This document shows positions 28,913 through 37,744 of a stretch of 38,720 nucleotides of DNA, piece after piece. The stretch is taken from positions 1-38,720 of IMG/VR virus record IMGVR_UViG_3300036791_000572; one strand, given 5' to 3'. Source of the stretch: a virus. Position numbers and translations under genes: made by a program. The notes beneath the pieces are model-generated. The model ran no database searches, was not told the origin of the DNA, and saw only the letters and a program-made list of their open reading frames with translations. Each line of letters begins with the position of its first letter. Position 1 is the first letter of the stretch.

Positions 28913-29117
28913 CGTCGACGACCCGCTCGGCGAGGAGGCTCGGGCGGAAGCCTGGCGCCAGGACGTGCGCGACCGTGTCGCGTACCAGCTCGACGTCTGG
29001 GCTGCGCTCCAGGCCCCGCCCGGGCCCCGGCAGGCGGTGATCGACGCCTGGATGCCCGTGCTGATGTGGCAGGCCGAACGTGCGGCCGGCCCGACCGACC
29101 CGGAGGACGATCCATGA
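28905..29117 (+). CDS. Small helical virion-region protein
   Basis: A 70-residue product from GTG 8 bases before the previous stop: EAWRQDVRDRVAYQLDVWAA, then IDAWMPVLMWQAERAAGPTD. Acidic, helical, not recognised. Stop overlaps the connector ATG. Confidence 0.55.
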   Translation: MSSVDDPLGEEARAEAWRQDVRDRVAYQLDVWAALQAPPGPRQAVIDAWMPVLMWQAERAAGPTDPEDDP

Positions 29118-29665
29118 GCACACCGCCAACCGACCCCGCCGTCGACGCGCCCTGGCGCCCGACGACTACCGATGTGGCCGCGCTGCTTCGCGCCCGCACG
29201 AAGGACGCGAGCGGGAACGAGCTGGGCGACTTCACGTCGGCGACACGGCCGACCGACCTCGAAGTCGAGCGGCTGATCACGAACGGCTGCGCGAAGGTGT
29301 CGGCGCTCGTCGGCTGGGACATCCCCGACGATGCCCTGGACGAGGCCCGGCACCTCGCATCGATCGTCGCCGCGTGCGAGGTCGAGCTTTCCTACTGGCC
29401 GGAGCAGGTGCGAAGCGACCGCTCGGCCTTCACGCAGCTCTGGGAGATCTTCCAGGCCGACGTCGCCGCGTTCCGCGAGATGGTCTCGGCGCTCGCACCG
29501 GCCGGCGGGCTGGCCGCCGGCGTCGGCAGCTTCTACACGCCGTCGAGCACCGTCGACTTCGCCTACCGCTACGGCTACGCCGGGCTCGCGACGCCGCTCT
29601 CCGACCTGGTGAACGTCGGGCTCGGCGGCGGCTCCGAGAAGACGGCGACGAGGCGCCGGCGGTGA
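29114..29665 (+). CDS. Head-tail connector protein
   Basis: A 183-residue product. The N-terminal ~100 residues resemble gp6/gp15-type adaptors: TDVAALLRARTKDASGNELG, then DLEVERLITNGCAKVSALVG and LDEARHLASIVAACEVELSY. The C-terminal part is Gly/Ala-rich and flexible. In this position it should dock under the portal to link head to tail. ATG overlaps the previous stop; stop overlaps the next GTG. Confidence 0.75.
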   Translation: MSTPPTDPAVDAPWRPTTTDVAALLRARTKDASGNELGDFTSATRPTDLEVERLITNGCAKVSALVGWDIPDDALDEARHLASIVAACEVELSYWPEQVRSDRSAFTQLWEIFQADVAAFREMVSALAPAGGLAAGVGSFYTPSSTVDFAYRYGYAGLATPLSDLVNVGLGGGSEKTATRRRR

Positions 29666-30120
29666 AGGCGCCGCAGCCGATCATCGAGACCCGCGGCGCC
29701 GGCAAGGCGGCCGCCGACCTGAAGCAGCTCGGCGACCGCGGCTCCGACGTCCGCCGTGTCGCCGACAAGGTGCGGAAGGTCTACCTCCGCTCGAACCAGC
29801 GGCGCTTCCAGACGGGCGGCAGCGGCCAGTGGCCGTCGCTGAAGCCGTCGACGGTCGAGCGGAAGGCCCGCCAGAACCTCGACCCGCGGCCGCTGCGCGC
29901 GACCGGCACCCTCTACCGCTCGCTCACCTCGTCACGGGCCGCCGACCAGGTCGACCAGCGCGAGGCGACCGAGCTGCGGTTCGGCAGCACCGTGCCCTAC
30001 GCCGGCTACCACGACCAAGGCAAGGGCCGGATGCACCGCGAGCTGATCGAGCTGACCGCGTCCGAGCGGGCGCAGGTCTCGAAGGCCGTCAGCGACTACA
30101 TCGCGAAGGCCGAAACGTGA
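29662..30120 (+). CDS. Tail completion/virion morphogenesis protein, Mu gpG/P2 gpS-like
   Basis: The 152-residue product shows the family signature: VYLRSNQRRFQTGGSGQWPS, then KPSTVERKARQNLDPRPLRA, TGTLYRSLTS, and RFGSTVPYAGYHDQGKG before a helical end. Such proteins finish the tail end that joins the head in contractile phages (Mu gpG, P2 gpS family). GTG overlaps the connector stop. Confidence 0.82.
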   Translation: MKAPQPIIETRGAGKAAADLKQLGDRGSDVRRVADKVRKVYLRSNQRRFQTGGSGQWPSLKPSTVERKARQNLDPRPLRATGTLYRSLTSSRAADQVDQREATELRFGSTVPYAGYHDQGKGRMHRELIELTASERAQVSKAVSDYIAKAET

Positions 30121-30767
30121 GCACGACCTGGCCGTCGATCTTCGGGCCGCTCGTCAGCGGCGGCGACGTCGAGCAGTGGACGCTCGATCTGCTGCAGCGG
30201 TGGATCTCCACCTACCTCGCCGAGGTCGAGCGGCAGCACGGCTACACGGGCAGCGACCTGCCGCGCCCGAAGGGCTGGGCGTTCGGCCCGAGCTTCGACA
30301 AGTGGCCGGAGGATCAGGTGCCGGGCGTGCTCGTCAGCTCGCGCGGCACGCTCGACCCGCCGCGCCGCTACGGCGACGGCGCCTACAGCGCCCGCTGGGG
30401 GATCGAGCCCGGCGTCGTCTGCTCCGCCCGCACCCAGAACGAGGCGCACGCGCTCGCGCAGCTCTACGGGCTCGCGGTGCGGGCGCTGCTCAAGCAGCGG
30501 CCGTCGCTCGACGGGCACGCCGCCGGCACCGTCTGGCTCGGCGAGAGCTACGACGACCTCGGCTACGACGACAGCCGCTCGCTGTACGCCGTCCGCGAGC
30601 TGTTCGCCGTCCAGGTCGACGAGGTCGGCTACGACAACGCCGGCCCGACGCTGCCGGACGCCCCGCTCGCGCCCGACGACACGCTGCCCTGGCCGCCGTG
30701 GCAGGAGGTCGAGACCTACGAGATCGACGTCGAGCACGTCGACTCGCTACCGGAGGAGGAACCGTGA
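30117..30767 (+). CDS. Probable tail terminator/neck protein
   Basis: A 216-residue product from GTG at the previous stop: WTLDLLQRWISTYLAEVERQ, PRPKGWAFGPSFDKWPEDQV, GVLVSSRGTLDPPRRYGDGA, then ARTQNEAHALAQLYGLAVRA and a strand-rich end with YAVRELFAVQVDEVG. Helix-strand order fits the tail terminator family, and position directly before the sheath is right. No motif is decisive. Ends acidic. Confidence 0.65.
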   Translation: MSTTWPSIFGPLVSGGDVEQWTLDLLQRWISTYLAEVERQHGYTGSDLPRPKGWAFGPSFDKWPEDQVPGVLVSSRGTLDPPRRYGDGAYSARWGIEPGVVCSARTQNEAHALAQLYGLAVRALLKQRPSLDGHAAGTVWLGESYDDLGYDDSRSLYAVRELFAVQVDEVGYDNAGPTLPDAPLAPDDTLPWPPWQEVETYEIDVEHVDSLPEEEP

Positions 30768-32074
30768 GACCAGGAGTCGATGTCATCTCCCGGGCGCTGC
30801 CGCCGCCGCGGTCGGCGCCGACCGATACCGGCGTCGCGTTCGTGATCGGCGAGACCGTCGCCGCCATGACGCCGGCGCCGCCCGACGTCGGGCTCGTCCG
30901 CTCGATGACCGAGTACGTCGCCACCTACGGCGACCGCGGCACCGGGCCCGAGCAGACAACCTACGACGCCGCGGACGTCTACTTCCGCGAGGGCGGCGCC
31001 AAGCTCTACGTCGCCCGCACGAACCCCGGCACTGTGACCGCGGCCGCGTTCGAGGTGCCGCCCGAGGACGAGCTGCAGAAGATGTCGCGGGCCGAGCTGG
31101 ACGCGCTCGCGACCGACCTCGGGATCGAGCCGACGCAGTTCACGACGAAGGCCGAGGTCGTCGCGGCGCTCGCCGGCGCGAGCCCGCGCGTCGCCGACCC
31201 CGGGATCACGTCCGCGCTCGCCCTGATGACGAAGGATCTCGGGCCCGGACAGGTCTTCATCGCCGACCCGGTGCTCGCGGCCACCGTCGACAACCAGTCG
31301 GCGCTGCTCGCGCACGCGCTCGCCAATAACCGCGTCGCGCTGCTGTCGTGCGCCGACGGCACCGCCGCCGAGATCGAGGCCGCGGCGACGGCGCTCAACA
31401 CCGACGCGAACGCCCGCTACGGCGCGCTGTTCGCGCCGTCGGCGATCGTGCCTGGCGTCGTCGCCGGCACGACCCGCACCGTGCCCTACTCGGCGGTCGA
31501 GGCCGGGATCATCGCCCGCAACGATGTGACGTACTCGCCGAACCAGCCGGCCGCCGGCGACCTCGGCCAGTCGATGTTCGCGCTCGACGTCGCCGCGCAC
31601 TACACCGACCTGGAGTACCAGACGCTGAACGACGCCGGCGCGTCGATGGCGCGGCTGATCTACGGCGGCGTCCGCACCTACGGCTACCGCTCCTGCGTCG
31701 ACGCGACGTCGCAGCCGCAGTGGCTGATGTTCGGCTGGGCCCGGCTGAACATGGGGATCACCGCCGAGGCCGAGGCGATCGGCGAGCACTACGTCTTCTC
31801 GCAGCTCGACGGGCGCGGGCACACCCTGAGCGAATTCGGCGGCGACCTGTCGGCGATGCTGCTCGGCTACTACACCGACGACTCGCTCTTCGGCGCGACC
31901 CCGGAAGAGGCATACGACGTCGACGTCGGCTCGTCGGTCAACACGCCCGACACGATCGCGAACGGCGAGCTTCACGCCGTGCTCTCGGTGCGGATGAGCC
32001 CGGATGCCGAGTGGGTCGTGATCGAGATCGTGAAGGTCGCATCGAACCAGGCGCTGCCCGCCGTGGCGGCGTGA
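30764..32074 (+). CDS. Contractile tail sheath protein with inserted HeH/SAP-like domain
   Basis: The 436-residue protein starts with GTG in the previous stop, with GGAGGAGG before it. Sheath features: PGVDVISR start, GVAFVIGET, VRSMTEYVATYG, YDAADVYFREGGAKLYVAR, and the conserved C-terminal domain with YQTLNDAGASMARLIYGGVR and a LHAVLSVRMSPDAEWVVIEI end. Residues about 103-138 (LQKMSRAELDALATDLGIE, then FTTKAEVVAALAGA) look like a HeH/SAP helix-extension-helix, normally a nucleic-acid-binding fold, placed in a surface loop. The sheath contracts to drive the tube through the envelope. Confidence 0.88.
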   Translation: MRPGVDVISRALPPPRSAPTDTGVAFVIGETVAAMTPAPPDVGLVRSMTEYVATYGDRGTGPEQTTYDAADVYFREGGAKLYVARTNPGTVTAAAFEVPPEDELQKMSRAELDALATDLGIEPTQFTTKAEVVAALAGASPRVADPGITSALALMTKDLGPGQVFIADPVLAATVDNQSALLAHALANNRVALLSCADGTAAEIEAAATALNTDANARYGALFAPSAIVPGVVAGTTRTVPYSAVEAGIIARNDVTYSPNQPAAGDLGQSMFALDVAAHYTDLEYQTLNDAGASMARLIYGGVRTYGYRSCVDATSQPQWLMFGWARLNMGITAEAEAIGEHYVFSQLDGRGHTLSEFGGDLSAMLLGYYTDDSLFGATPEEAYDVDVGSSVNTPDTIANGELHAVLSVRMSPDAEWVVIEIVKVASNQALPAVAA

Positions 32075-32097
32075 CCAACCCGAGGAGGTGAACGACC

Positions 32098-32508
32098 ATG
32101 CGTAAAGACCAGCACCGCGTGACCGTCGTCGTCGACGGGCGCAAGCTCGGCGTCTGGGACATCCTGACCGGCGGCGAGACCGACTCCGACGAGCTGAAGT
32201 ACCGGCCCGGCGGGATGGCGCCGCAGATCTCGCTCGGCGGCACCGTGACCGTCGGGCAGCTGATCGTGTCGCGGCTCTACAAGCTCGACCGCGACCACGC
32301 GCAGATCCACTGGCTGCTCGGCCGCGTCGGCAAGGGGAACGCCGTCGTCAACAAGGCGGTACTCGACCCGGACGGCAACGCCTACGGGAAGCCGCTCGTC
32401 ACGAAGGGCACGCTCAAGCGGGTGACGCCGCCGGAGGTCGACTCGAACGCGACCGGCGACGCCGCGATCATCGAGATGGAGATCACGCCCGAAGGCGTCG
32501 TGACCTGA
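32098..32508 (+). CDS. Tail tube protein
   Basis: A 136-residue product, ATG after GAGGAGG. It is compact and beta-rich: HRVTVVVDGRKLGVWDILTG, SLGGTVTVGQLIVSRLYKLD and AAIIEMEITPEGVV. Gene order sheath-tube-chaperone-tape measure makes it the tube monomer of the contractile tail. Its ATG has a strong ribosome site and a 23-base gap before it, as expected for a highly made protein. Stop overlaps the next ATG. Confidence 0.82.
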   Translation: MRKDQHRVTVVVDGRKLGVWDILTGGETDSDELKYRPGGMAPQISLGGTVTVGQLIVSRLYKLDRDHAQIHWLLGRVGKGNAVVNKAVLDPDGNAYGKPLVTKGTLKRVTPPEVDSNATGDAAIIEMEITPEGVVT

Positions 32509-33080
32509 TGGCGTCGGTCGACGAGCACACCGAGACCGAGTGGGCCGACCTCGAAGAGACCGCCCAGCTCGACGAGCCGGAGCCGGCCGACACGATCGAG
32601 GTCGCGGCGGCGGGCACGGTGCTCGACGTGATCCGGGAGCGGCGCGAGACCCTCGCTGTCGAGCACACCTACCTGATGCTCGTCCCGGGCTACAACGAGC
32701 TGCTCGCGCTGCGGTGCACACCGCTGCGCGGCCGCGAGCTGACGCAGCTACGGCTGCGGCTCGAACGGTCGAAGGATCCGTCGCGCGACTTCGCGCTCGG
32801 AGCCGACATCGTGATCAACGTCTGCGAGGCGGTCGTCGCGCGCCGCACGACGGCCGACCCTTGGGAGTCGCTCGACCCGACCGGCGACGACGTCACGGTC
32901 GGCGAGCGGCTCGCCGAGCTGCTCCGCGTCGAGGCGACGTCGTCGCGGCAGGTCGTGCGGGCCCTGTTCGACCTCGCGCCGTCACCGGAGCTGGCGGTCG
33001 GCGACGCCGTCGGCGACTACCTCTCCTGGGCCCAGGGCGCCGACGCCGACCTCGACAAGGGCCTGCTGGGGGAATCTTGA
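32508..33080 (+). CDS. Tail assembly chaperone (G-type)
   Basis: The 190-residue product overlaps the tube stop. The N-terminus is acidic and disordered, then TVLDVIRERRETLAVEHTYL and VPGYNELLALRCTPL, RSKDPSRDFALGADIVINVC as a helical core. Between tube and tape measure genes this is the tail assembly chaperone. The end contains GGGGGAA (33068-33074) placed in frame as G-GGG-GAA just before the stop. The downstream frame is open across it in the -1 frame, so ribosomes may slip to make a longer fused protein with the next gene, as lambda gpG-T and P2 gpE-E' do. Confidence 0.75.
   Translation: MASVDEHTETEWADLEETAQLDEPEPADTIEVAAAGTVLDVIRERRETLAVEHTYLMLVPGYNELLALRCTPLRGRELTQLRLRLERSKDPSRDFALGADIVINVCEAVVARRTTADPWESLDPTGDDVTVGERLAELLRVEATSSRQVVRALFDLAPSPELAVGDAVGDYLSWAQGADADLDKGLLGES
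33068..33074 (+). promoter_or_regulatory. Candidate -1 frameshift site
   Basis: G-GGG-GAA read in the chaperone frame, 3 codons before its stop. A -1 shift leads straight into the open frame of 33077-33277 (GILSGSTVD junction). Confidence 0.5.
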
Positions 33081-33277
33081 GCGGGAGCACCGTCGACGTC
33101 GCCGCGACGATGGCGGTGCTCGGGCTTCCCGCGATGCGATTCCTGACGACCCGCGACCGCGAGGAGCGGCTGCTGCTGCTCGCGCTCGCCGACCGGGTGC
33201 TCCGCGTGCACGACCGGCTGCAGCGGCAGCTCGCCGTGCACATCGTGAACGCCTACGCGAAGGCCCGCCGTGGCTGA
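33077..33277 (+). CDS. Second tail assembly chaperone part (T-type)
   Basis: The frame begins at a TTG overlapping the previous stop (TTGA), a poor start without a ribosome site; the frame is open far upstream. That suggests it is normally translated by -1 frameshift from the G-type gene. The 66 residues are helical (VAATMAVLGLPAMRFLTTRD, then LLLLALADRVLRVHDRLQRQ). It overlaps the tape measure start by 8 bases. Role: binding the tape measure with the G-type partner. Confidence 0.6.
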   Translation: MSGSTVDVAATMAVLGLPAMRFLTTRDREERLLLLALADRVLRVHDRLQRQLAVHIVNAYAKARRG

Positions 33278-34943
33278 CGTCATCGAGATGATCCTGCAGC
33301 TCCGCAACGTCGCGCAGTTCGTGCAGGGCGCGCACCAGGCCGCCGGCGCGGCCGGCCAGGTCGGCACCGACACCGAGGAGGCCGGCAAGAAGGCGTCGTC
33401 TGGGTGGAAGGGCCTCGCGAAGTGGGCCGGCGGCGCCACCGCGATCTACGGGGCGACCCGCTACATCAAGGGCGCGGTCGGGGCGACCGAAGACCTCGCG
33501 AAGTCGACGCTGACGGTGCAGCGGACGACCGGCATGGACACCCAGACGGCGTCCGAGTGGTCGGCGGTGATGAAGGAGCGCGGGATCTCGACCAAGCAAT
33601 TCCAGACGTCGCTGGTCAAGCTCTCGAAGACGATGGAGGCGTCGCGGACGGGCACCTCGAAGGAGTCGGCGACCGTCGCGGGGCTCCGCAAGCAGATCGA
33701 CCAGGTCGCGGCCGCCGGCGGCAAGAAGGCGCCGGCCGAGATCGCGAAGCTCTCGAAATCGATCGCGACGGCCCAGGCCGCCGGCACGAAGGCCCGGCTG
33801 GTGCTGCAGCAGCTCGGCGCGTCCGGCGCCGACATCGCGAAGGGCAAGACCGCCGACGTGCTCTACAAGGTCGCCGACTCGCTCAAGGCGATGCACAACC
33901 CGGCGCAGCGCGCCGCGACGCTCCAGCAGCTCTTCGGCCGCTCCGGGATCGCGCTGCTACCGATCCTGATGAAGGGCCGCGCCGGCGTCCGCAAGCTGCT
34001 CGACGAGCAGAAGGCCGCCGGGAACTACATCTCCGGCAAGGGGATGAAGACGGCCAAAGACCTCGTCGCGCAGCAGCGCGCCCTGAACACGGCGCTCGCC
34101 GGCGTGAAGGTGCAACTCGGGCAGCAGCTAATGCCCGTGCTGCTTCAGGTCGTGAAGCTCTTTGTCGCGATGCTGAAGGTGATCTCACCGCTGACGAAAA
34201 ACGCGACGCTGTTCAAGATCGTGCTCGGCCTGATCGCCGGCGCGATGCTCGCCTACAAGGTCGCGACGATCGCCGCGACGATCCAGCAGCTCGAACTGAA
34301 CGCCGCGATGATCGCGAACCCGATCGGGCTCATCATCGCCGGCGTCGCCGCGCTCGTCATCGGCGTGATCGTGCTCTACAAGAAGTGGGGCTGGTTCCAC
34401 AACGCGCTCGACGCGACCTGGCACTGGATCAAGACGAACTGGCCGCTGCTGCTCGCGATCCTGCTCGGCCCGTTCGCCGTCGCCGCGCTGGAGATCTACC
34501 GGCACTTCGACACGATCAAGAAGGTCGTGCTCGGCGCCTTCGACGCGATCAAGGGCGCGCTCCCCGCCGTCGGCCAGGCGTTCGTCACGGCGTTCTCGAC
34601 CGTGAAGCAGGCCGTCCGGTCGGCGCTCAACTTCCTGATCCGCGGCTGGAATAGCCTCCAGTTCAAGATCCCCGGCGTGCACGTCGGGCCCGTCCACTTC
34701 GGCGGCGTGAAGATCGGCGTGCCGCAGATCCCGCTGCTGCAGCAGGGCGGCCGGATCACCAGCGCCGGCGCCGCGATCGTCGGCGAGCGCGGCCCCGAGC
34801 TGGTCACCCTCCCCGCCGGCGCCGGCGTCCACCCGCTCGCCGCCGGCGGCCCGCTGGAGATCGTCGTGCCCGTCATGCTCGACCGTCGCGAGATCGCCCG
34901 CGCCGTCGCCCAGGTCGGCGCCGACCAGCTCGCGAGGCGGTGA
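33270..34943 (+). CDS. Tape measure protein
   Basis: A 557-residue protein from GTG 8 bases before the chaperone stop. The first 300 residues are helical and Lys/Ala-rich (AVGATEDLAKSTLTVQRTTG, MDTQTASEWSAVMKERGIST). Residues about 313-370 hold a hydrophobic pair (FKIVLGLIAGAMLAYKVA, IGLIIAGVAALVIGVIVLY) and 385-408 another membrane-like segment. A Gly-rich C-terminus with ITSAGAAIVGERGPELVTLP is typical of the family. It sets tail length; at this size the tail should be short, about 80 nm by the usual 1.5 angstrom per residue rule. Confidence 0.88.
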   Translation: MADVIEMILQLRNVAQFVQGAHQAAGAAGQVGTDTEEAGKKASSGWKGLAKWAGGATAIYGATRYIKGAVGATEDLAKSTLTVQRTTGMDTQTASEWSAVMKERGISTKQFQTSLVKLSKTMEASRTGTSKESATVAGLRKQIDQVAAAGGKKAPAEIAKLSKSIATAQAAGTKARLVLQQLGASGADIAKGKTADVLYKVADSLKAMHNPAQRAATLQQLFGRSGIALLPILMKGRAGVRKLLDEQKAAGNYISGKGMKTAKDLVAQQRALNTALAGVKVQLGQQLMPVLLQVVKLFVAMLKVISPLTKNATLFKIVLGLIAGAMLAYKVATIAATIQQLELNAAMIANPIGLIIAGVAALVIGVIVLYKKWGWFHNALDATWHWIKTNWPLLLAILLGPFAVAALEIYRHFDTIKKVVLGAFDAIKGALPAVGQAFVTAFSTVKQAVRSALNFLIRGWNSLQFKIPGVHVGPVHFGGVKIGVPQIPLLQQGGRITSAGAAIVGERGPELVTLPAGAGVHPLAAGGPLEIVVPVMLDRREIARAVAQVGADQLARR

Positions 34944-34944
34944 C

Positions 34945-35679
34945 ATGCCGACCGCGGCGCCACCCGCCGGCTGGGTGCGGATCACGTCCGCCGACCCGCC
35001 CGTCGCGATCACCGCTCGCCTCTCCGACGCCCGCCCGAACGTCACCGCCGGCTACGGCGGCTGGCAGGAGATCGCGCGCCCGCGCCGGCGGCCGCTGTCG
35101 GTCTGGACGGGCTCGCCCGGGCTCCGCATGGATCTCCCGATCCTGCTCGACGGCTTCGCGGCCGGCGCGTCGATCGAGCGGCAGATCACGCAGATCGAGT
35201 CGCTCGCGCTGCCGACGGCCGCCGACGGGTCGCCGCCCCGGGTTCGCTTCGTCGCCCGGGGCGGCGCGGTGCCGCATCAGAACCGCGTCTGGGTCGTCGA
35301 CACGCTCGCCTGGGGCGACGCGCTGATGAATCGCGCCGGCGACCGGACGCGGCAGCAGGTCACGCTGTCGATGCTCGAATGGATCGCCGACGTCCGCGTC
35401 AGCGAGAAGGCGACCTCGACGCAGATCCGGCGGCAGCAGGCCCGGGCGAAGACGAAGCCGGGCGCCGCGTCGAAGCGGATCGTCGCCGGGCACGGCCGCC
35501 CGAAGGCCGGCGGCAAGGGCCGCACCGCGACCGATACGACGTTCGGCGCCGGCGAAGACCTGCTCTCGATCGCGGCGCGCGAGCTGGGCGACGCTGACCG
35601 CTGGATCGAGATCGCGCAGCTCAACGGCCTCCGCGACCCGCGGGCGATCGCGCCCGGCCAGGTGCTTCGGCTCCCGTGA
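34945..35679 (+). CDS. LysM-type tail/baseplate protein (gp53-like)
   Basis: The 244-residue product begins with a beta-rich part (WVRITSADPPVAITARLSDA, RPNVTAGYGGWQEIARPRR, SIERQITQIESLALPTAADG), then a Lys/Arg-rich linker and a LysM motif at about 198-244: FGAGEDLLSIAARELGDADR, WIEIAQLNGLRDPRAI, PGQVLRLP. Proteins with this plan (gp53/XkdP-like) lie after the tape measure and fix the hub to the tube or bind peptidoglycan. ATG follows the tape measure stop almost directly. Confidence 0.82.
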   Translation: MPTAAPPAGWVRITSADPPVAITARLSDARPNVTAGYGGWQEIARPRRRPLSVWTGSPGLRMDLPILLDGFAAGASIERQITQIESLALPTAADGSPPRVRFVARGGAVPHQNRVWVVDTLAWGDALMNRAGDRTRQQVTLSMLEWIADVRVSEKATSTQIRRQQARAKTKPGAASKRIVAGHGRPKAGGKGRTATDTTFGAGEDLLSIAARELGDADRWIEIAQLNGLRDPRAIAPGQVLRLP

Positions 35680-35837
35680 GCGAGCGGACGACACCGCCGC
35701 TCGGATGGTGGACGATCTCGGGCGAGGCGCTGCTCGACGCGCTGCGTCGGGTCGCCGCTGGCGAGTCGCCCGACCTCGTCTACGCCGAGCTGTACGCGAA
35801 CTGCGAGCAGCACGAGCGCTTCGGGCGGGACGAGTGA
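35676..35837 (+). CDS. Small unknown tail-region protein
   Basis: A 53-residue product from GTG at the previous stop: TTPPLGWWTISGEALLDALR, then ESPDLVYAELYANCEQHERF. Acidic at its end, no recognised domain. Coupled to the hub gene by a 4-base overlap. Small proteins of this kind at this place are common in actinophages and unassigned. Confidence 0.55.
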   Translation: MSERTTPPLGWWTISGEALLDALRRVAAGESPDLVYAELYANCEQHERFGRDE

Positions 35838-37744
35838 GCGCGCTCGCGACGACGAGCGACGTCGACGTCGGCGCCGTCATGCTCCAGGTCGCCGGCAAGA
35901 AGCTCGGCCGCGTCCGCGTCGACCAGCGCCTCACCGACGGCCGCCTCGAACGAACGATGGACGGCGCCTCGACGCTGACGCTCACCGTCGACGACACCGA
36001 CCGGGCGCTGATCACCGCCGGCGTCTTCGACAAGCAGATCGACGTGCAGCTCCTCGGCGAATGGTGGCGGCTCGTCCAGGTGTCGAAGTCGGGCGACACG
36101 CTCACGCTCACCTTCGAAGATCGCGCGGTCTCGTACCTGCGGAAGCAGACGAAGCCGCGGAAGGCGGCCCGGTCGAAGATGACACGCGCGCAGTTCGCGC
36201 TGTCGCTCGTCCGCGAGGTGAAGGCCGGCGGCGGGATCAAGTTCGTCTGCCCTGACCTGACCGCGAAGCAGCCGATCGCGAAGTCGTCGCAGAAGCCGAC
36301 GCCGGCGTCGAAGGCGGCGCCCGCCGGCGGCCAGGGGATCTCGTCCGCCGCGGGCCTGACCTGCAAGCACGCGCCCGCGTCGGCCGAGCAGCGGAAGAAC
36401 GCCGAGCGGGTGCTCGACGTCGCCGCGTCGCTGAACGCCGGGCCCCGCGCGTCGCTCGCGCTGCTGCAGGCGTGCACCCAGGAATCGGGGCTCAAGAATC
36501 TGAGCTACGGGATGGGCGGCTCGACCGGGATCCTCCAGGTGCTCGCGTCGACCGGGCAGGGGATGGGGATCGACCCGCGCGACGTCGAGGCGTGCGCGAA
36601 CGTGTTCCTGACCCGCGGCTTCTACGCCGACCCGCAGATGGGCGCCGGCGGCGCGATCTCGAAGGCCGGGAAGTACCCGTCGGCGACGACGGGCCGCGTC
36701 GCGCAGGCCGTGCAGGGCTCCGGGCATCCGACGCTCTACGACCAGTGGCAGGCGGAGGCGCAGAAGTGGCTCGCCGCCTACGGCGGCGTCACCGGCGGCG
36801 GCAGCGGCAGCTTCGACACGACGACGACCGTCCCGTACCAGTTCCAGCGCGGCGGCACCGACGGCACCGTCGAGGATTCGTGGACGTGCCTGCAGCGGCT
36901 CGCGTCCGAGGTCGGGTGGCGCTGCTTCATCGTCGAGGGCGCCTGCTACTTCGTGTCCGAGACCACGCTCGCGACCGCGAAGCCCAGGGCGACCCTGAGC
37001 GAGCTGACGCTTGGCGTCGACACGATCGACTTCGACGTCGACAACGGCAAGGCGACGAGCGAGGCGACCGTCACCGCCCGGATCGTGCGGCTCGGGTTCC
37101 CGCCCGGGTCGGTCGTCGTGCTCGACGACGTCGGCCCCGCGAACGGCCGCTGGCTCGTCCATACCGTCGCGCGAGGCGTGTTCGACGCGCAGGGCACGAT
37201 CACGCTCAAGCGCGTGACGGAGCCGCTGCCGGAGCCCGCCGCCAGCACGACGACGACGTCGACCGGCAGCAGCCAGCTCGGGTTCGGCGGCGCCGCCGGG
37301 CTCGGCACCGCCACCCCGGACGTCGACCGGGCCTACCAGGCCGCGAAGGCGATCGACGCGAAGCGCTACCCGTACGTATGGGGCGGCGGCCACGCGCACT
37401 GCGGCACACCCGACCGCGGCACCGGCCGCGACCCCGGCATCGGCTTCGACTGCTCCGGCTCGACGTGCGCCGTGCTCGCCACCGCCGGCATGGGCTACAC
37501 GCTCGGCGGGCCCGCCGACGTGTCGGGCACGATCGCCGCCCGCTGGGGCGCAGCCGGCGAGGGCCAGTACCTGACCGTCTGGGCGAACGCGATCCACGTC
37601 TGGATGGAGTTCAAGACGTCGGCCGGCGATCAGCACTTCGGCACCGGCGACTGGGGCTCGGACACCGGCACCGGCGGCCCCGCGTTCCAGGCGCGGATGC
37701 ACACGAAGGACGGCTTCACCCCTCGACACTGGCCCGGGTCGTGA
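35834..37744 (+). CDS. Tail hub with two wall-hydrolase domains (transglycosylase-like and NlpC/P60)
   Basis: A 636-residue protein from GTG 35834; the frame open before it is a shadow. Residues 1-125 are a hub (gpD/gp27/XkdQ-like) beginning [20 protein letters not shown] and [20 protein letters not shown]. Residues about 180-320 are a lysozyme/transglycosylase-like insert with likely catalytic Glu217 in [17 protein letters not shown]. Hub sequence resumes near 335-475 ([20 protein letters not shown]). The C-terminus is NlpC/P60: YVWGGGHAH, Cys540 in FDCSGS and His588 in HVWMEF. It should open peptidoglycan by cutting both glycan and peptide. The 3-806 fragment is a diverged copy of its last 255 residues. 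Confidence 0.88.
   Translation: MSALATTSDVDVGAVMLQVAGKKLGRVRVDQRLTDGRLERTMDGASTLTLTVDDTDRALITAGVFDKQIDVQLLGEWWRLVQVSKSGDTLTLTFEDRAVSYLRKQTKPRKAARSKMTRAQFALSLVREVKAGGGIKFVCPDLTAKQPIAKSSQKPTPASKAAPAGGQGISSAAGLTCKHAPASAEQRKNAERVLDVAASLNAGPRASLALLQACTQESGLKNLSYGMGGSTGILQVLASTGQGMGIDPRDVEACANVFLTRGFYADPQMGAGGAISKAGKYPSATTGRVAQAVQGSGHPTLYDQWQAEAQKWLAAYGGVTGGGSGSFDTTTTVPYQFQRGGTDGTVEDSWTCLQRLASEVGWRCFIVEGACYFVSETTLATAKPRATLSELTLGVDTIDFDVDNGKATSEATVTARIVRLGFPPGSVVVLDDVGPANGRWLVHTVARGVFDAQGTITLKRVTEPLPEPAASTTTTSTGSSQLGFGGAAGLGTATPDVDRAYQAAKAIDAKRYPYVWGGGHAHCGTPDRGTGRDPGIGFDCSGSTCAVLATAGMGYTLGGPADVSGTIAARWGAAGEGQYLTVWANAIHVWMEFKTSAGDQHFGTGDWGSDTGTGGPAFQARMHTKDGFTPRHWPGS
37058..37161 (+). repeat. Copy 2 of 104-base exact repeat (hub gene)
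   Basis: Identical to 87-190 and in the same reading frame; offset 36971 bases. The related but diverged region continues on both sides, up to the collagen fibre genes. Confidence 0.85.

Noticed and set aside
35780-37729. 649-residue open frame on the minus strand opposite the tail hub gene
   Set aside because: Long antisense frames are expected in DNA with very high third-position GC; the sequence is low complexity Arg/Gly/Asp/Val and the plus strand holds a clear hub protein.
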